DNA of 64,000 nt from DATATB01 sp036268995 (GTDB taxonomy: Bacteria; Planctomycetota; Planctomycetia; Pirellulales; PNKZ01): positions 62,001 to 126,000 of the forward strand of contig DATATB010000080.1 in assembly GCA_036268995.1 (NCBI GenBank). Direction: 5' to 3'. Made by a program: the position numbers and the translations under genes. The notes under the pieces are model-generated. The model searched no databases and was not told where the DNA came from. It was given only the letters and a program-made list of their open reading frames with translations. Of the stretch, positions 1 to 8,115 are shown in pieces (position 1 is the first letter of the stretch; each line of letters begins with the position of its first letter).

Positions 1-3000
1 CTGCAAAGAGCTGGGCATCCACTCCAAGGAAGAAATCGAGGCCTACGGCGTCGAGCCGTTCATCCACAAGTGCCAGCAGAGCGTGTGGCGCTACATGCGC
101 GAGTGGGAAAAACTCACCGAGCGCATCGGCTTCTGGATCCGCCTGGACGAAGCCTACGTCACCTATCATCAGAGCTACGTCGAAAGCGTCTGGTGGGCCC
201 TCAAGAACCTGTTCGACCGCGGGCTGCTCTACCAGGGTCACAAGATCGTCTGGTGGTGGGCCCAAGGCGGCACCGCGCTCAGCGCCGGCGAAGTCGGTCA
301 GGGCTATCGCGAAGTGGCCGACCCCAGCGTGTACGTGCGCTTCCCGCTGGTCGATCGGCCCGACACGTCGCTGCTGGTTTGGACCACCACCCCTTGGACG
401 CTGCCGAGCAACCAGTTTGCCGCCGTGCATCCCACGCTCGACTATGCGCTCGTGGCCGACGAGCAGTCGGGGCAAAAACTGATTGTGGCCATCGCCTTGC
501 TCGACGCGCTCCGCAGCAAGTCAGGCCTGGAGCTGCCGGTTCAAGAAACACTCAAGGGCGCAGAATTGGTCGGCCTGCGCTATCAGCCGCCGTTTGACTA
601 TTATTACAAGACCCTCGGCGAGCGCCAGGGCCGGCTCAAGGTGGGCGGCCAGCAGCACGTTGCCTGGCGCGTAGTGCCGGCCGAGTTCGTCACGGTCGAC
701 AGCGGCACCGGCGTGGTGCACCAAGCGCCGGCTTTTGGCGAAGTCGATTTCGACGTCTTGCAGGCCGAAATGGGCAGCTTCGAGCCCGGTGAAGGCCCCG
801 AGCTGATTTGCGCCGTCGGTCCCGACGGCCGCTTTACCGACGAAGCGCCCGACTACACCGGCCGCTGGGTCAAAGAGGCCGACAAGGACATCACGCGCGA
901 GCTGCGCCGCCGCGGCCTGCTGTTTCATCTGGAGCAGTACCTGCACGAATACCCGTTCTGCTGGCGGGCCGAGCAGGACCCGCTGATCCAGTACCCGCGC
1001 CAGAGCTGGTTTATCCGCACCACGCAGTTCAAAGAGCCGATGCTCGAAAACAACAGCCGCATCCATTGGCTGCCCGAGCACATTCGCGACGGGCGGTTCG
1101 GCAATTTTCTCGAATCCAACGTCGACTGGGCCCTGAGCCGCGAGCGCTATTGGGGCACGCCGCTGCCGATCTGGGTTTGCGAAGCCACCGGGCACATGGA
1201 AGCGATCGCCAGCTACGACGAGCTGCTGGCCAAGCCCGGCGTCTCGGGCACCGAGGCCTGGGAGGCGGCCAAGGCCGCGCACGTCGACATTTCCGAGCAC
1301 TTGAAAGTCCACAAGCCGTACATCGACGCCATCACGTACGAATCGCCCAAAGCGCCCGGCAAACGCATGCGCCGCGTGAGCGACGTGATCGACTGCTGGT
1401 TCGACTCGGGAGCCATGCCATTTGCCCAATGGGGCTGGCCACATACCGGCCGCGAACAGTTCGCGAATCACTTTCCGGCCGACTTCATTAGCGAGGCCCT
1501 CGACCAGACCCGCGGCTGGTTCTACAGCCAGTTGGCGATCAGCACGCTGCTGTTTTCGCCGTGCGACAACCCGCTGCCGCCGGCGGCCCCGCGGCCGGAG
1601 TATCCGCATCCGTTTCGCAATTGCATCGTGCTGGGGCTGATGCTTGGCGAAGACGGGCAGAAAATGTCCAAGCAGAAGCGGAACTATCGCGAGCCGGGCG
1701 AAATCTTCGACAAGTACGGGGCCGACGCTCTGCGCTGGTATTTCTTCGCGAATCAGCCGCCGTGGACCTCGATCCGCTATAGCGAGCAGGCGATCAAGGA
1801 CAGCATTCCCGAGTTCCTGCTGCGGCTCTGGAACGTCTACAGCTTCTTCGTGATCTACGCCAATATCGACGGCTTCGATCCCGGCTCGTCGCTGACCGGC
1901 GATTGCGGCTCGCTGGATGCCGCCGTGCTCTCACAGGCGGCCGAGTACCGGCCGGTTGGCGAGCGTAGCGAACTCGACCGCTGGATCCTCGGTGAGCTCA
2001 ACCGCACCACGGCCGCGGTCGCTCGGCGAATGGATGAGTACGACAACTTCGCCGCCTGCGCACAGATCACGGCTTTGGTCGACGCGCTGAGCAATTGGTA
2101 TCTGCGCCGCAGCCGCGACCGCTTCTGGGCGGGCGAGTGGACCACCGACAAGCTCGACGCCTACTGGACGCTGTACGAATGCCTGCTCACGACGGCCCGG
2201 CTGATTGCCCCGTTCGTGCCGTTTCTGGCCGAGACCCTGTGGCAAAATCTGGCGGTGGCCGGCACCGGCGGCCGGGCTGCGGCCAGCGTGCACCTGGCCG
2301 AGTTTCCCGGGGGTGATGTGGATGCCGTTGACGACGCGCTCTCCGAGCAGATGGCGCTGGTGCGCGAGATTGTGTCGCTGGGCCGCAACGCGCGCACGGT
2401 CGCCAAAATCAAAGTCCGCCAGCCGCTGGAGAAGGTCGAGCTGATTCTCGTCAATCCCAGGCACGGCGAGTGGATCGAAGCGCATGCCGCTTTGATCCGC
2501 GAGGAATTGAACGTCAAGCAAGTCGAACTGGCCGCCCGGGCTGACCAGTACATCACCTACACCGTGCTGCCTGATCTAAAACGCCTGGGTCCGCGGCTGG
2601 GCAAGCGTTTGCCCCAGCTTCGCCAGGCCCTGGCTGCCGCCGATGCCGCCGCGCTCCTGGCCCAGTTGGAAACGCAGGGCCACGTCGTGCTTCCGGTGGG
2701 CGACGAGCCCGTGACGCTCGACGCCCAGGACATTCAAGTCCGGCTGCAAGCCAAGCCGGGCTGGGCCGCGGCCCAAGGGCCATCGGCCGTCGTCGTGCTT
2801 TCGACGGACTTGACGCCAGTGCTGATTGTCGAAGGCGTGGCTCGCGAATTGGTGCACGCCATCCAGAACCATCGCAAGGAGTCAGGCTGCGAATACACCG
2901 ATCGGATTTCGGTCGGCATCGACTCGGATGACGAAGCCATCCAGCACGCGATGCGCGATTTCGCCGACTACATCCGCGGCGAAACGCTGGCGATCCGATT

Positions 3001-3094
3001 GGCCAATCAGGCCATTGTCGGAGTTGAACCGATCGGATTGAATCTTGGAGGAGTTGCGGCGCAATTGTACGTAAAGGTCGAGCGTCAGGAGTAA
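1..3094 (+). CDS. ileS: Isoleucyl-tRNA synthetase, 5' end cut by the window
   Basis: Class I aminoacyl-tRNA synthetase that charges tRNA-Ile in the cytoplasm. The frame is open from base 2 to a TAA stop at 3092-3094; the N-terminus with the HIGH motif lies outside the window. Visible are the CP1 editing domain (WTTTPWTLPSNQ around 380-410), RERYWGTPLPIW around 1140-1170, DCWFDSG around 1390, the KMSKQ catalytic loop around 1662-1676, and an anticodon-binding domain rich in WYLRRSRDRFW. The style resembles the Thermus/eukaryote-like IleRS2 type. Where such enzymes usually carry Cys-x-x-Cys pairs, this one reads WAQGGT, CWRAEQ and CEATGH, so zinc binding may be reduced or lost. Identification is secure; the IleRS2 assignment is an inference. 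Confidence 0.96.
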   Translation, partial: CKELGIHSKEEIEAYGVEPFIHKCQQSVWRYMREWEKLTERIGFWIRLDEAYVTYHQSYVESVWWALKNLFDRGLLYQGHKIVWWWAQGGTALSAGEVGQGYREVADPSVYVRFPLVDRPDTSLLVWTTTPWTLPSNQFAAVHPTLDYALVADEQSGQKLIVAIALLDALRSKSGLELPVQETLKGAELVGLRYQPPFDYYYKTLGERQGRLKVGGQQHVAWRVVPAEFVTVDSGTGVVHQAPAFGEVDFDVLQAEMGSFEPGEGPELICAVGPDGRFTDEAPDYTGRWVKEADKDITRELRRRGLLFHLEQYLHEYPFCWRAEQDPLIQYPRQSWFIRTTQFKEPMLENNSRIHWLPEHIRDGRFGNFLESNVDWALSRERYWGTPLPIWVCEATGHMEAIASYDELLAKPGVSGTEAWEAAKAAHVDISEHLKVHKPYIDAITYESPKAPGKRMRRVSDVIDCWFDSGAMPFAQWGWPHTGREQFANHFPADFISEALDQTRGWFYSQLAISTLLFSPCDNPLPPAAPRPEYPHPFRNCIVLGLMLGEDGQKMSKQKRNYREPGEIFDKYGADALRWYFFANQPPWTSIRYSEQAIKDSIPEFLLRLWNVYSFFVIYANIDGFDPGSSLTGDCGSLDAAVLSQAAEYRPVGERSELDRWILGELNRTTAAVARRMDEYDNFAACAQITALVDALSNWYLRRSRDRFWAGEWTTDKLDAYWTLYECLLTTARLIAPFVPFLAETLWQNLAVAGTGGRAAASVHLAEFPGGDVDAVDDALSEQMALVREIVSLGRNARTVAKIKVRQPLEKVELILVNPRHGEWIEAHAALIREELNVKQVELAARADQYITYTVLPDLKRLGPRLGKRLPQLRQALAAADAAALLAQLETQGHVVLPVGDEPVTLDAQDIQVRLQAKPGWAAAQGPSAVVVLSTDLTPVLIVEGVARELVHAIQNHRKESGCEYTDRISVGIDSDDEAIQHAMRDFADYIRGETLAIRLANQAIVGVEPIGLNLGGVAAQLYVKVERQE

Positions 3095-3102
3095 AGTTTC
3101 CA

Positions 3103-3171
3103 GGGAGGGCGAGGCTCCTGCCGAGCCGGGATCTCGCATGACGCGCGGCTCGGCAGGAGCCTCGCCCTCCC
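3103..3171. repeat. Dispersed palindrome, family A, complete copy
   Basis: Two perfect 26-base inverted arms (3103-3128 and 3146-3171) around a 17-base loop, between ileS and purN. One strand translates as GSAGASPS and the other as EGEAPAEP. A second complete copy lies at 19152-19224 and a half copy at 36924-36948. It could act as a transcript-end hairpin but has no following T run. Confidence 0.9.
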
Positions 3172-3203
3172 ATTTAAGGCGCGCTCTCAAGGCGGAACTG
3201 TCA

Positions 3204-3863
3204 ATGGCGATCAATCGCACCGCTGCCGATGAATCGCGGCCGCCGCTGCGCATCGCCGTGCTGATTTCCGGTAGCGGAACGACGCTGGCGAATTTGATCG
3301 ACAAGATCCGTGAGGGCTCGCTGCCGGCCGAGATCGTGCAAGTCATATCGAGCAATCCGGCGGCCGGCGGGCTGAAATACTGCCACGACGGTTTGCCGTC
3401 TGCCGTGCTCGAGCGAAAGTCATTCGACTCGGCCGAGCGGTACGGCCACGCGATTTTCGACGTTTGCCGCCAGCGCGGAGCCGAGCTGGTCGTGATGGCC
3501 GGGTTCCTCAAATTCGTGCCGATCCCCGCCGACTTCGCCAATCGCGTGATCAACATCCACCCGGCGCTGATTCCCGCTTTTTGCGGCGCAGGCTACTACG
3601 GCCATCGGGTCCACGAGGCGGTGCTCGATTACGGGGCCAAAGTTAGCGGCTGCACCGTGCATTTTGTCGACAACGAGTACGATCACGGGCCGATTATCTT
3701 GCAGCGCGTGGTGCCGGTGGCCGACGCCGACACGCCCGACACGCTCGCGGCCCGGGTGTTTGCGGCCGAGTGCGAAGCCTATCCCGAGGCGATCGGCCTG
3801 TTCGCCGCCGACCGGCTTACGCTGGAAGGTCGCCGCGTCCAGATCGCCGCCGACCGCGCATAA
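3204..3863 (+). CDS. purN: Phosphoribosylglycinamide formyltransferase
   Basis: Transfers a formyl group from 10-formyl-THF to GAR in de novo purine synthesis. The protein is 219 residues with the start at ATG 3204 (MAINRTAADESR). An upstream in-frame ATG at 3138 is rejected because the added residues are only translation of the palindrome at 3103-3171. Motifs: VLISGSGTTLANLID near the N-terminus, VMAGFLKF, the catalytic segment INIHPALIPAF, and HFVDNEYDHGPII containing the catalytic Asp. The motif order fits the PurN family, although the usual G after PAF is replaced by CGAGYYG. It lies about 110 bases after ileS and probably has its own expression unit. The stop codon merges with the first bases of repeat B1. 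Confidence 0.93.
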   Translation: MAINRTAADESRPPLRIAVLISGSGTTLANLIDKIREGSLPAEIVQVISSNPAAGGLKYCHDGLPSAVLERKSFDSAERYGHAIFDVCRQRGAELVVMAGFLKFVPIPADFANRVINIHPALIPAFCGAGYYGHRVHEAVLDYGAKVSGCTVHFVDNEYDHGPIILQRVVPVADADTPDTLAARVFAAECEAYPEAIGLFAADRLTLEGRRVQIAADRA

Positions 3864-3886
3864 AAGCCGCGACCGCTGGTCGCGGT
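3862..3886. repeat. Dispersed hairpin, family B, copy 1
   Basis: Core TAAAGCCGCGACC, loop GCT, then GGTCGCGG; stem 3867-3874/3878-3885. It lies between the convergent purN and GNAT genes and overlaps the purN stop. Other copies: 14301-14325 (inside a gene), 28883-28907 and 61920-61944. Confidence 0.88.
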
Positions 3887-4384
3887 CTACACCGGCTGAT
3901 ACCCCAGCGCGGCATACAGCCGGCCGGCGCCGGCCCAGGCGGTGTGGGTTTCGAGAAAGATCTCTCGATAGCCGGCATCCCAGCAGGCCTGGTGCAAGGT
4001 TTCCAGCAAGAGCCGGCCCACACCCCGCCGCCGATAGCCGGGCAGCACGGCCAGCCAGTGCACGGCCGCTTTCACCTCCGGCGGCCGGCCGCGATCGGCC
4101 CAGGTCACGCTGCCCACCACCGGCCAGTCGTCGCCCGCCAGCCGCGACTGGGCCAGCCACATCCGCTGGGGCGACCACCACGGTTTCGCCAAAAACTCGC
4201 GCTCAAAATCGCCCGCGTCCCACTGGCCGACGCCCAGCTTTTCGCGAGCAAAGGCCCGATTCCGAACCGCCAGCCACGTCGCAATATCGTCCGGGCCGGT
4301 GTAGTGCCGCAGCGCGATATCGGTCCGCATGACGAACTCGGGTCGAGTCTGGAGTTCTAGACGCAGATTAGTCACGTTGGCCAT
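3887..4384 (-). CDS. GNAT-family N-acetyltransferase
   Basis: Predicted acetyl-CoA-dependent acyltransferase of unknown substrate. The 165-residue protein has the GNAT core: strand segment VKAAVHWLAVLPGYRRRGVG contains the acetyl-CoA pyrophosphate-binding signature (RRRGVGRLLLE), followed by the C-terminal segment GRLYAALGYQPV typical of the last GNAT strand. The start chosen is ATG at 4384 (MANVTNLR); ATG at 4330 (MRTDIALRHY) is also plausible. The frame stays open upstream to 4549, but that part overlaps an intergenic inverted repeat and has low-complexity composition. It is convergent with purN, separated only by hairpin B1. Family assignment is firm; function is unknown. Confidence 0.85.
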   Translation of the reverse strand: MANVTNLRLELQTRPEFVMRTDIALRHYTGPDDIATWLAVRNRAFAREKLGVGQWDAGDFEREFLAKPWWSPQRMWLAQSRLAGDDWPVVGSVTWADRGRPPEVKAAVHWLAVLPGYRRRGVGRLLLETLHQACWDAGYREIFLETHTAWAGAGRLYAALGYQPV

Positions 4385-4444
4385 AAGTGGACTGTGTTTT
4401 ACCCGGCATTCCGAGGGACGGAAGGCCCCTAAGAAACGGTTTGA

Positions 4445-4521
4445 ACAGAAGATCGCGAAGGGCGCAAAGAAAGGAAAGAACGAAGCCATTCTTCGTCTTG
4501 GCGTCCTTCGCGAGCTTCTGT
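4445..4521. repeat. Imperfect inverted repeat between GNAT gene and BMC operon
   Basis: Left arm from 4445 (ACAGAAGATCGCGAAGG) and right arm ending at 4521 (CCTTCGCGAGCTTCTGT) match over about 22 bases with few mismatches, separated by roughly 27 bases. It lies in the divergent spacer between the minus-strand GNAT gene and the deoR-led operon. It looks like another dispersed intergenic element rather than a terminator, since no T run follows. Confidence 0.75.
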
Positions 4522-4577
4522 CTAAATCCTCACCATCCTGCTGTACCAATTCCTACAACGAGCCTAAACGTGCGTGA

Positions 4578-4644
4578 ACTTGAAAGAATCTGATTGATTT
4601 CATTCAAGTCTTGGCGCATGATAGCAGGCTGATTGGAACTTTCA
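4578..4644 (+). promoter_or_regulatory. Candidate operator/promoter of the BMC operon
   Basis: A 32-base dyad at 4578-4609 has arms ACTTGAAAGAA and TTTCATTCAAGT, matching at 10 of 11 positions as inverted repeats. A further ACTTTCA box follows at 4638-4644, 16 bases before the deoR start codon. A weak sigma-70-like pair, TTGATT (4594-4599) and CATGAT (4617-4622) with 17-base spacing, overlaps the dyad. DeoR-family proteins commonly autoregulate from repeats upstream of their own gene, so this is the natural operator candidate. Sequence pattern only. Confidence 0.45.
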
Positions 4645-4660
4645 GTGCAGCGGTGGCCCC

Positions 4661-5461
4661 ATGCTGGCGGAGGAGCGACGAAATAGGCTCTTGGAACTCG
4701 TGCGGCAGCAAGGCTTTGCGGCTTTGCCAGAACTTGCCGGCCAGCTTCAAGTTTCGGAGTCGACCGTCCGACGCGATCTGGAAGTTTTGGAAGAAGCCGG
4801 CGCGGCCAAGCGCACGCATGGCGGCGTGTTCTATGCCGGCAGCTCACCCAAGCTGCCGCATTTCGACGAACGCCAGCCGGCCCAGTGGGACAAGAAGCGA
4901 GCCATTGCCCAGCGGGCTGCCGAACTGGTGGCCGATGGCGACACGCTGCTGCTGGACGGGGGCACGACAACCTACGAAGTGGCCCGGCTGCTGGTCGGCC
5001 GACCGCTGCAAATTGTGACCAACTCGCTGCCGGTGGCCAACCTGTTTGCGGCCAGCACCACGGCCGACCTGGTGTTGCTGGGCGGATACATCTATCCGCG
5101 CACCGGTGTGTCGCTGGGGCCGTATGCCAACGAGATGCTGGCCCACCTGAGCGTGCGGCGAACGCTGCTGAGCGTGGCCGGCATCAACGAACGGGGTTTT
5201 TACAACAGCAATGTGCTGCTGGTCGAAACGGAACGAGCCATGTTAAGCGCCGCCGACGAAGTGATTGTGCTGGCCGACAGCACGAAATTCGGCATTCAAA
5301 GCCTGGCCCATCTCTGCCCGCTGGACGCGATCGACTACCTGGTCGTCGACAGTGGCATTTCGACCGCCTGGCGGCGAAAGATCGAGGCCACGAAGGTGAA
5401 GCTGCTCGTTGCCGAACAACCGCAGGCCCTTGCCCGCGATCTCGAGGAGCCCGTGAAATGA
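4661..5461 (+). CDS. DeoR-family transcriptional regulator of the BMC operon
   Basis: A 266-residue sugar-type repressor. The N-terminal winged helix-turn-helix (about residues 3-57; LLELVRQQGFAALPELA then VSESTVRRDLEVLEE) contains the DeoR signature. The C-terminal DeoRC effector domain has the expected DGGTTTYEVARLL and ADSTKFG segments, which in this family bind phosphorylated sugars. It is the first gene of the BMC cluster, and its TGA overlaps the ATG of pduL (ATGA), indicating co-transcription and translational coupling. By analogy the ligand should be a sugar phosphate or DHAP-type intermediate of fucose/rhamnose breakdown; that ligand is inferred. The start is the first ATG after the dyad at 4578-4609. 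Confidence 0.92.
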   Translation: MLAEERRNRLLELVRQQGFAALPELAGQLQVSESTVRRDLEVLEEAGAAKRTHGGVFYAGSSPKLPHFDERQPAQWDKKRAIAQRAAELVADGDTLLLDGGTTTYEVARLLVGRPLQIVTNSLPVANLFAASTTADLVLLGGYIYPRTGVSLGPYANEMLAHLSVRRTLLSVAGINERGFYNSNVLLVETERAMLSAADEVIVLADSTKFGIQSLAHLCPLDAIDYLVVDSGISTAWRRKIEATKVKLLVAEQPQALARDLEEPVK

Positions 5462-6144
5462 GCACTGCCAAGTTAGATCGGCCCGGCCTGGATCGTGCGA
5501 CCATCGAGCGGATCGTGCGCGAGCTGGTGCTGAAAAATGGCGCGCCGGCCAAAGCCGCGAGCGACGCGGCGCCCGAGCTGGTTGTCAGCGTTTCGGCCCG
5601 GCATTGCCATCTGACCGACGAGCACGTCGAGATTCTGTTTGGTCCCGGCCGCAAGCTGACGCAGATGAAGCCGCTGTTTCAGGACGGCTTTTTTGCGGCA
5701 GAAGAAACGGTGATGGTCGTGGGGCCCAAGCGGCGGATGCTGCCTACCGTGCGCGTGCTGGGTCCGACGCGGCCGTACAGCCAGGTGGAGTTGGCATTCA
5801 CCGACGGCATCAGCCTGGGCATCGAGCTGCCGGTGCGGGCCAGCGGCGACATTGCCGGCACGCCCGGCTGCGTGTTGGTGGGGCCGGCGGGCGTGGTCGA
5901 GCTGAAGCACGGCGTGATCCGAGCCGAGCGGCACGTGCACATGCGTCACGATCATGCCGCGTTTTACGGCGTGAAAAACGGCGATCGCATGAATCTGCGA
6001 GTCACCAGCTCGTGCAGCATGATCTTCGAAGGCCTGCTCGTGCGAGCCGATGCCACCAGCAAGCTGGAAGTGCATCTGGATACCGACGAAGGCAACGCCG
6101 CCGATCTGGACCATGCCACAAAAGTCGAGTTGCTCAAAGCGTAG
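5458..6144 (+). CDS. pduL: PduL-type phosphate acyltransferase, BMC cargo
   Basis: Converts acyl-CoA (here probably lactyl-CoA) plus phosphate to acyl-phosphate and CoA, regenerating CoA inside the compartment. The start is ATG 5458, overlapping the deoR stop; upstream in-frame sequence lies within deoR. The 228-residue protein carries PduL motifs: VSARHCHL with His49 and His51, ERHVHM with His159 and His161, and HLDTDEGNAA with His206 and Glu211. These are the zinc and active-site regions of the family. Residues about 11-28 (LDRATIERIVRELVLKNG) form an amphipathic helix followed by an Ala/Pro-rich linker, the usual look of an N-terminal encapsulation peptide. It works with the acetate kinase downstream. 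Confidence 0.95.
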   Translation: MSTAKLDRPGLDRATIERIVRELVLKNGAPAKAASDAAPELVVSVSARHCHLTDEHVEILFGPGRKLTQMKPLFQDGFFAAEETVMVVGPKRRMLPTVRVLGPTRPYSQVELAFTDGISLGIELPVRASGDIAGTPGCVLVGPAGVVELKHGVIRAERHVHMRHDHAAFYGVKNGDRMNLRVTSSCSMIFEGLLVRADATSKLEVHLDTDEGNAADLDHATKVELLKA

Positions 6145-6195
6145 CGAGCGTGAATTTGTAGTTGTTTCTGTTCTTTTTTCTCGGAGAAGCAGTCC

Positions 6196-6507
6196 ATGGC
6201 GAAATCCAAGGCAATGGAAGCGCTGGGCATGATCGAGACCAAGGGCTTCGTGGCCCTGGTCGAAGCCAGCGATGCAATGATGAAGGCCGCGAACGTCGAG
6301 TTCCTCGGCTGGGACAAGGTCGGCAGCGGTCTGGTCACCGCGTTTGTCACGGGCGACGTGGCGGCGGTCAAAGCGGCCACTGATGCCGGAGCTGCCGCAG
6401 GCGGCCGCATTGGCGAAGTTGTCAGCGTGCAGGTCATTCCCCGCCCGCACGACGATTTGGGCATCGTGCTTCCCGGCCGCAACGGCGCGACCCAGGGCGC
6501 CGAGTAG
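6196..6507 (+). CDS. BMC-H shell hexamer protein 1
   Basis: A 103-residue single-domain microcompartment shell protein that forms hexameric tiles. The opening MEALGMIETKGFVALVEASD is the canonical BMC start; the pore-lining stretch DKVGSGLVTAFVTGDV has a GSG pore motif, and VKAATDAGAAAG is the conserved last helix. A short C-terminal tail (GRNGATQGAE) extends beyond the domain. GGAGAAG at 6183-6189 is a good ribosome binding site for ATG 6196. A second, diverged hexamer gene follows after 50 bases, so mixed facets are likely. No tandem-domain BMC-T gene is present in the cluster, matching the minimal PVM shell set. Confidence 0.96.
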   Translation: MAKSKAMEALGMIETKGFVALVEASDAMMKAANVEFLGWDKVGSGLVTAFVTGDVAAVKAATDAGAAAGGRIGEVVSVQVIPRPHDDLGIVLPGRNGATQGAE

Positions 6508-6557
6508 CTTTACCCGATTTCTCGATTCCCACGTACATGAAAAAGGACCTCACGATT

Positions 6558-6827
6558 ATGAACGACGCGATTGGACTGTTGGAAACCAAGGGCCTGGTGG
6601 CCCTGGTCGAAGCGACCGATGCCATGGCCAAAGCGGCCAACGTGCAGATTGTCAAAAAGATCGCCATCGGCGGCGGCCTGGTCACCACGGTGGTTCGCGG
6701 CGACGTGGGCAGCGTGCGGGCAGCCGTCGAAGCCGGCGCCGCTGCGGCCAACCAGGTGGGCGAGCTGTCCGCCAGCCACGTGATTCCGCGTCCGGCCGAC
6801 GGCCTGGTCAAGGCCTATCTCAGCTAG
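6558..6827 (+). CDS. BMC-H shell hexamer protein 2
   Basis: Second hexamer-forming shell protein, 89 residues from ATG 6558 (MNDAIGLLETKGLVAL). AAAAGGAC at 6541-6548 is well placed as its ribosome binding site; ATG 6537 in frame would put this site inside the gene and is less likely. The domain is canonical: LETKGLVALVEATDAM, pore region KIAIGGGLVTTVVRGD with a GGG pore motif instead of the GSG of the first hexamer, and VRAAVEAGAAAANQVG. The different pore residues suggest distinct metabolite permeability for the two hexamers (inference). Upstream spacing is 50 bases and downstream spacing 21 bases. Confidence 0.95.
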   Translation: MNDAIGLLETKGLVALVEATDAMAKAANVQIVKKIAIGGGLVTTVVRGDVGSVRAAVEAGAAAANQVGELSASHVIPRPADGLVKAYLS

Positions 6828-6848
6828 CCTTTTTGAGCGCATTGTCAG

Positions 6849-8111
6849 ATGAAAATCCTCGTGGCCAACTTGGGTTCGACCAGCTTCAAGTACCGCTTGT
6901 TCGACATGCGCGACGAGCGGCAACTGGCGCGGGGCGGGACCGAGCGCATCGGCTCGGCCGAAAGCCGATCGTTCATCGAGATCGGAGACCGGCGTCGCGA
7001 ATTCGTGTCGCAGGTTCCCGACCATGCGGTGGCCGTACGCCAGTGTCTGGAGCATCTGGCCGATCCGCAGGAAGGCTGCCTGCAATCGGCCAGCGAAGTG
7101 GCGGCGATCGGGTTCAAGGCAGTACACGGCGGGCGTTATAGCGACGTGCAGCGTGTGACGCCCGACGTGTTGGCGGCAATGGAAGCCATGCACGAAGTCG
7201 CACCGGCCCACAACCCGCCATACGTCACGGCCATGCGTTTGCTCAGCGAAAAGCTGCCCGAGATTCCGCTGGTGGCGGCCTTCGAAACCGGCTTTCATCA
7301 GACGATTCCCGACCGGCAAAAGCACTACGCCATTCCTTGGGAATGGGCCGACGAGCACCTGGTGCGGCGCTGGGGTTTTCATGGCGCCAGCCATCGCTAT
7401 ATCGCTGGGCGCACGGCCGAACTCTTGGGCCGGCAGGATTTGCGAATCATCTCCTGCCATCTGGGCGGTTCGAATTCGCTGTGCGCCATCCGCAACGGCC
7501 AGAGCGTGGCCACCAGCCTGGGCATGAGCCCGCAAAGCGGCCTGCCGCACAACAACCGCGTGGGCGATTTCGATGTGTTTGCCTTGCCGGTGCTGATCGA
7601 GCGCACGGGCAAAACACTCAACCAATTGCTCGAAGAAATGGCCAATCAGGGCGGGCTGCTGGGGATCAGCGGCACCAGCGGCGACATCCGCGACTTGGAA
7701 GCCGCGGCCGCCAGCGGTCATGCTCGTTCGGAGTTGGCCTTGGCCCTGTTTGCCACCAGCATTCGCAATTACCTCGGCGCCTCACTGGTCGAGCTGGGCG
7801 GAGCCGACGCGCTCGTCTTTACCGGCGGCATTGGCGAAAACAGCTACCGCGTGCGTCGCGACGTCTGCCGCGACCTGGCCGGCCTGGGCATCGCGCTCGA
7901 CGAAGCAGCAAACATGGCCCCGGCGAGCCGGGAGCGTCAGCGACCGGAGGGCACCGACGCCGGAAGTCTCACGACTTCCGCTACCGAGCGCCACCCCGGC
8001 GAGCGGCCGATCCATGCCGCCAGCAGCCGCACGCAAATCTGGGTCATACCCACTAACGAAGAAATTGTCGTGGCCCGGCAAGCGAAACAACTTTTGGAAA
8101 GCGGCGGGTAA
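6849..8111 (+). CDS. ackA: Acetate/propionate-type kinase with a repeat-derived loop
   Basis: Transfers the phosphoryl group of the acyl-phosphate made by PduL to ADP, yielding ATP and a carboxylate (lactate in the proposed pathway). The 420-residue protein shows ASKHA/acetate kinase motifs: NLGSTSFKYRLFD at the start, FKAVHGG, AFETGFHQT, RRWGFHGASHRY, CHLGGSNSLCAI, MSPQSGLPHNNRVGD, VFTGGIGENS and VIPTNEEIVVA at the end. Residues about 358-386 are encoded by dispersed repeats (7921-8004), inserted in the variable loop just before the last conserved strand, making the protein about 20 residues longer than usual. No clear encapsulation peptide is visible, so it may act outside the shell. Confidence 0.94.
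   Translation: MKILVANLGSTSFKYRLFDMRDERQLARGGTERIGSAESRSFIEIGDRRREFVSQVPDHAVAVRQCLEHLADPQEGCLQSASEVAAIGFKAVHGGRYSDVQRVTPDVLAAMEAMHEVAPAHNPPYVTAMRLLSEKLPEIPLVAAFETGFHQTIPDRQKHYAIPWEWADEHLVRRWGFHGASHRYIAGRTAELLGRQDLRIISCHLGGSNSLCAIRNGQSVATSLGMSPQSGLPHNNRVGDFDVFALPVLIERTGKTLNQLLEEMANQGGLLGISGTSGDIRDLEAAAASGHARSELALALFATSIRNYLGASLVELGGADALVFTGGIGENSYRVRRDVCRDLAGLGIALDEAANMAPASRERQRPEGTDAGSLTTSATERHPGERPIHAASSRTQIWVIPTNEEIVVARQAKQLLESGG
7921..8004. repeat. Composite dispersed repeat (families D and G) inside ackA
   Basis: 7923-7951 carries the D core (GAGCCGGGAGCGTCAGCGAC then CGGAGGG), and 7962-7979 is the hairpin GGAAGTCTCACGACTTCC followed by GCTACC. Related D copies are at 11019-11080 and 63555-63620; G-type hairpins are at 40541-40565 and 54618-54645. 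The reading frame of ackA is kept. Confidence 0.88.
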
Positions 8112-8115
8112 CGAG

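Noticed and set aside
521..1609. A 362-codon minus-strand frame inside ileS
   Set aside because: Composition and lack of motifs show a shadow of the synthetase gene.
3103..3171. Palindrome A as an insertion sequence end or a protein-coding start of purN
   Set aside because: No transposase is nearby, and the added residues match the repeat translation rather than PurN.
5473..6450. A 325-codon minus-strand frame across pduL and the first BMC-H gene
   Set aside because: It spans two firmly identified genes and has His/Ala/Gly-rich noise composition.
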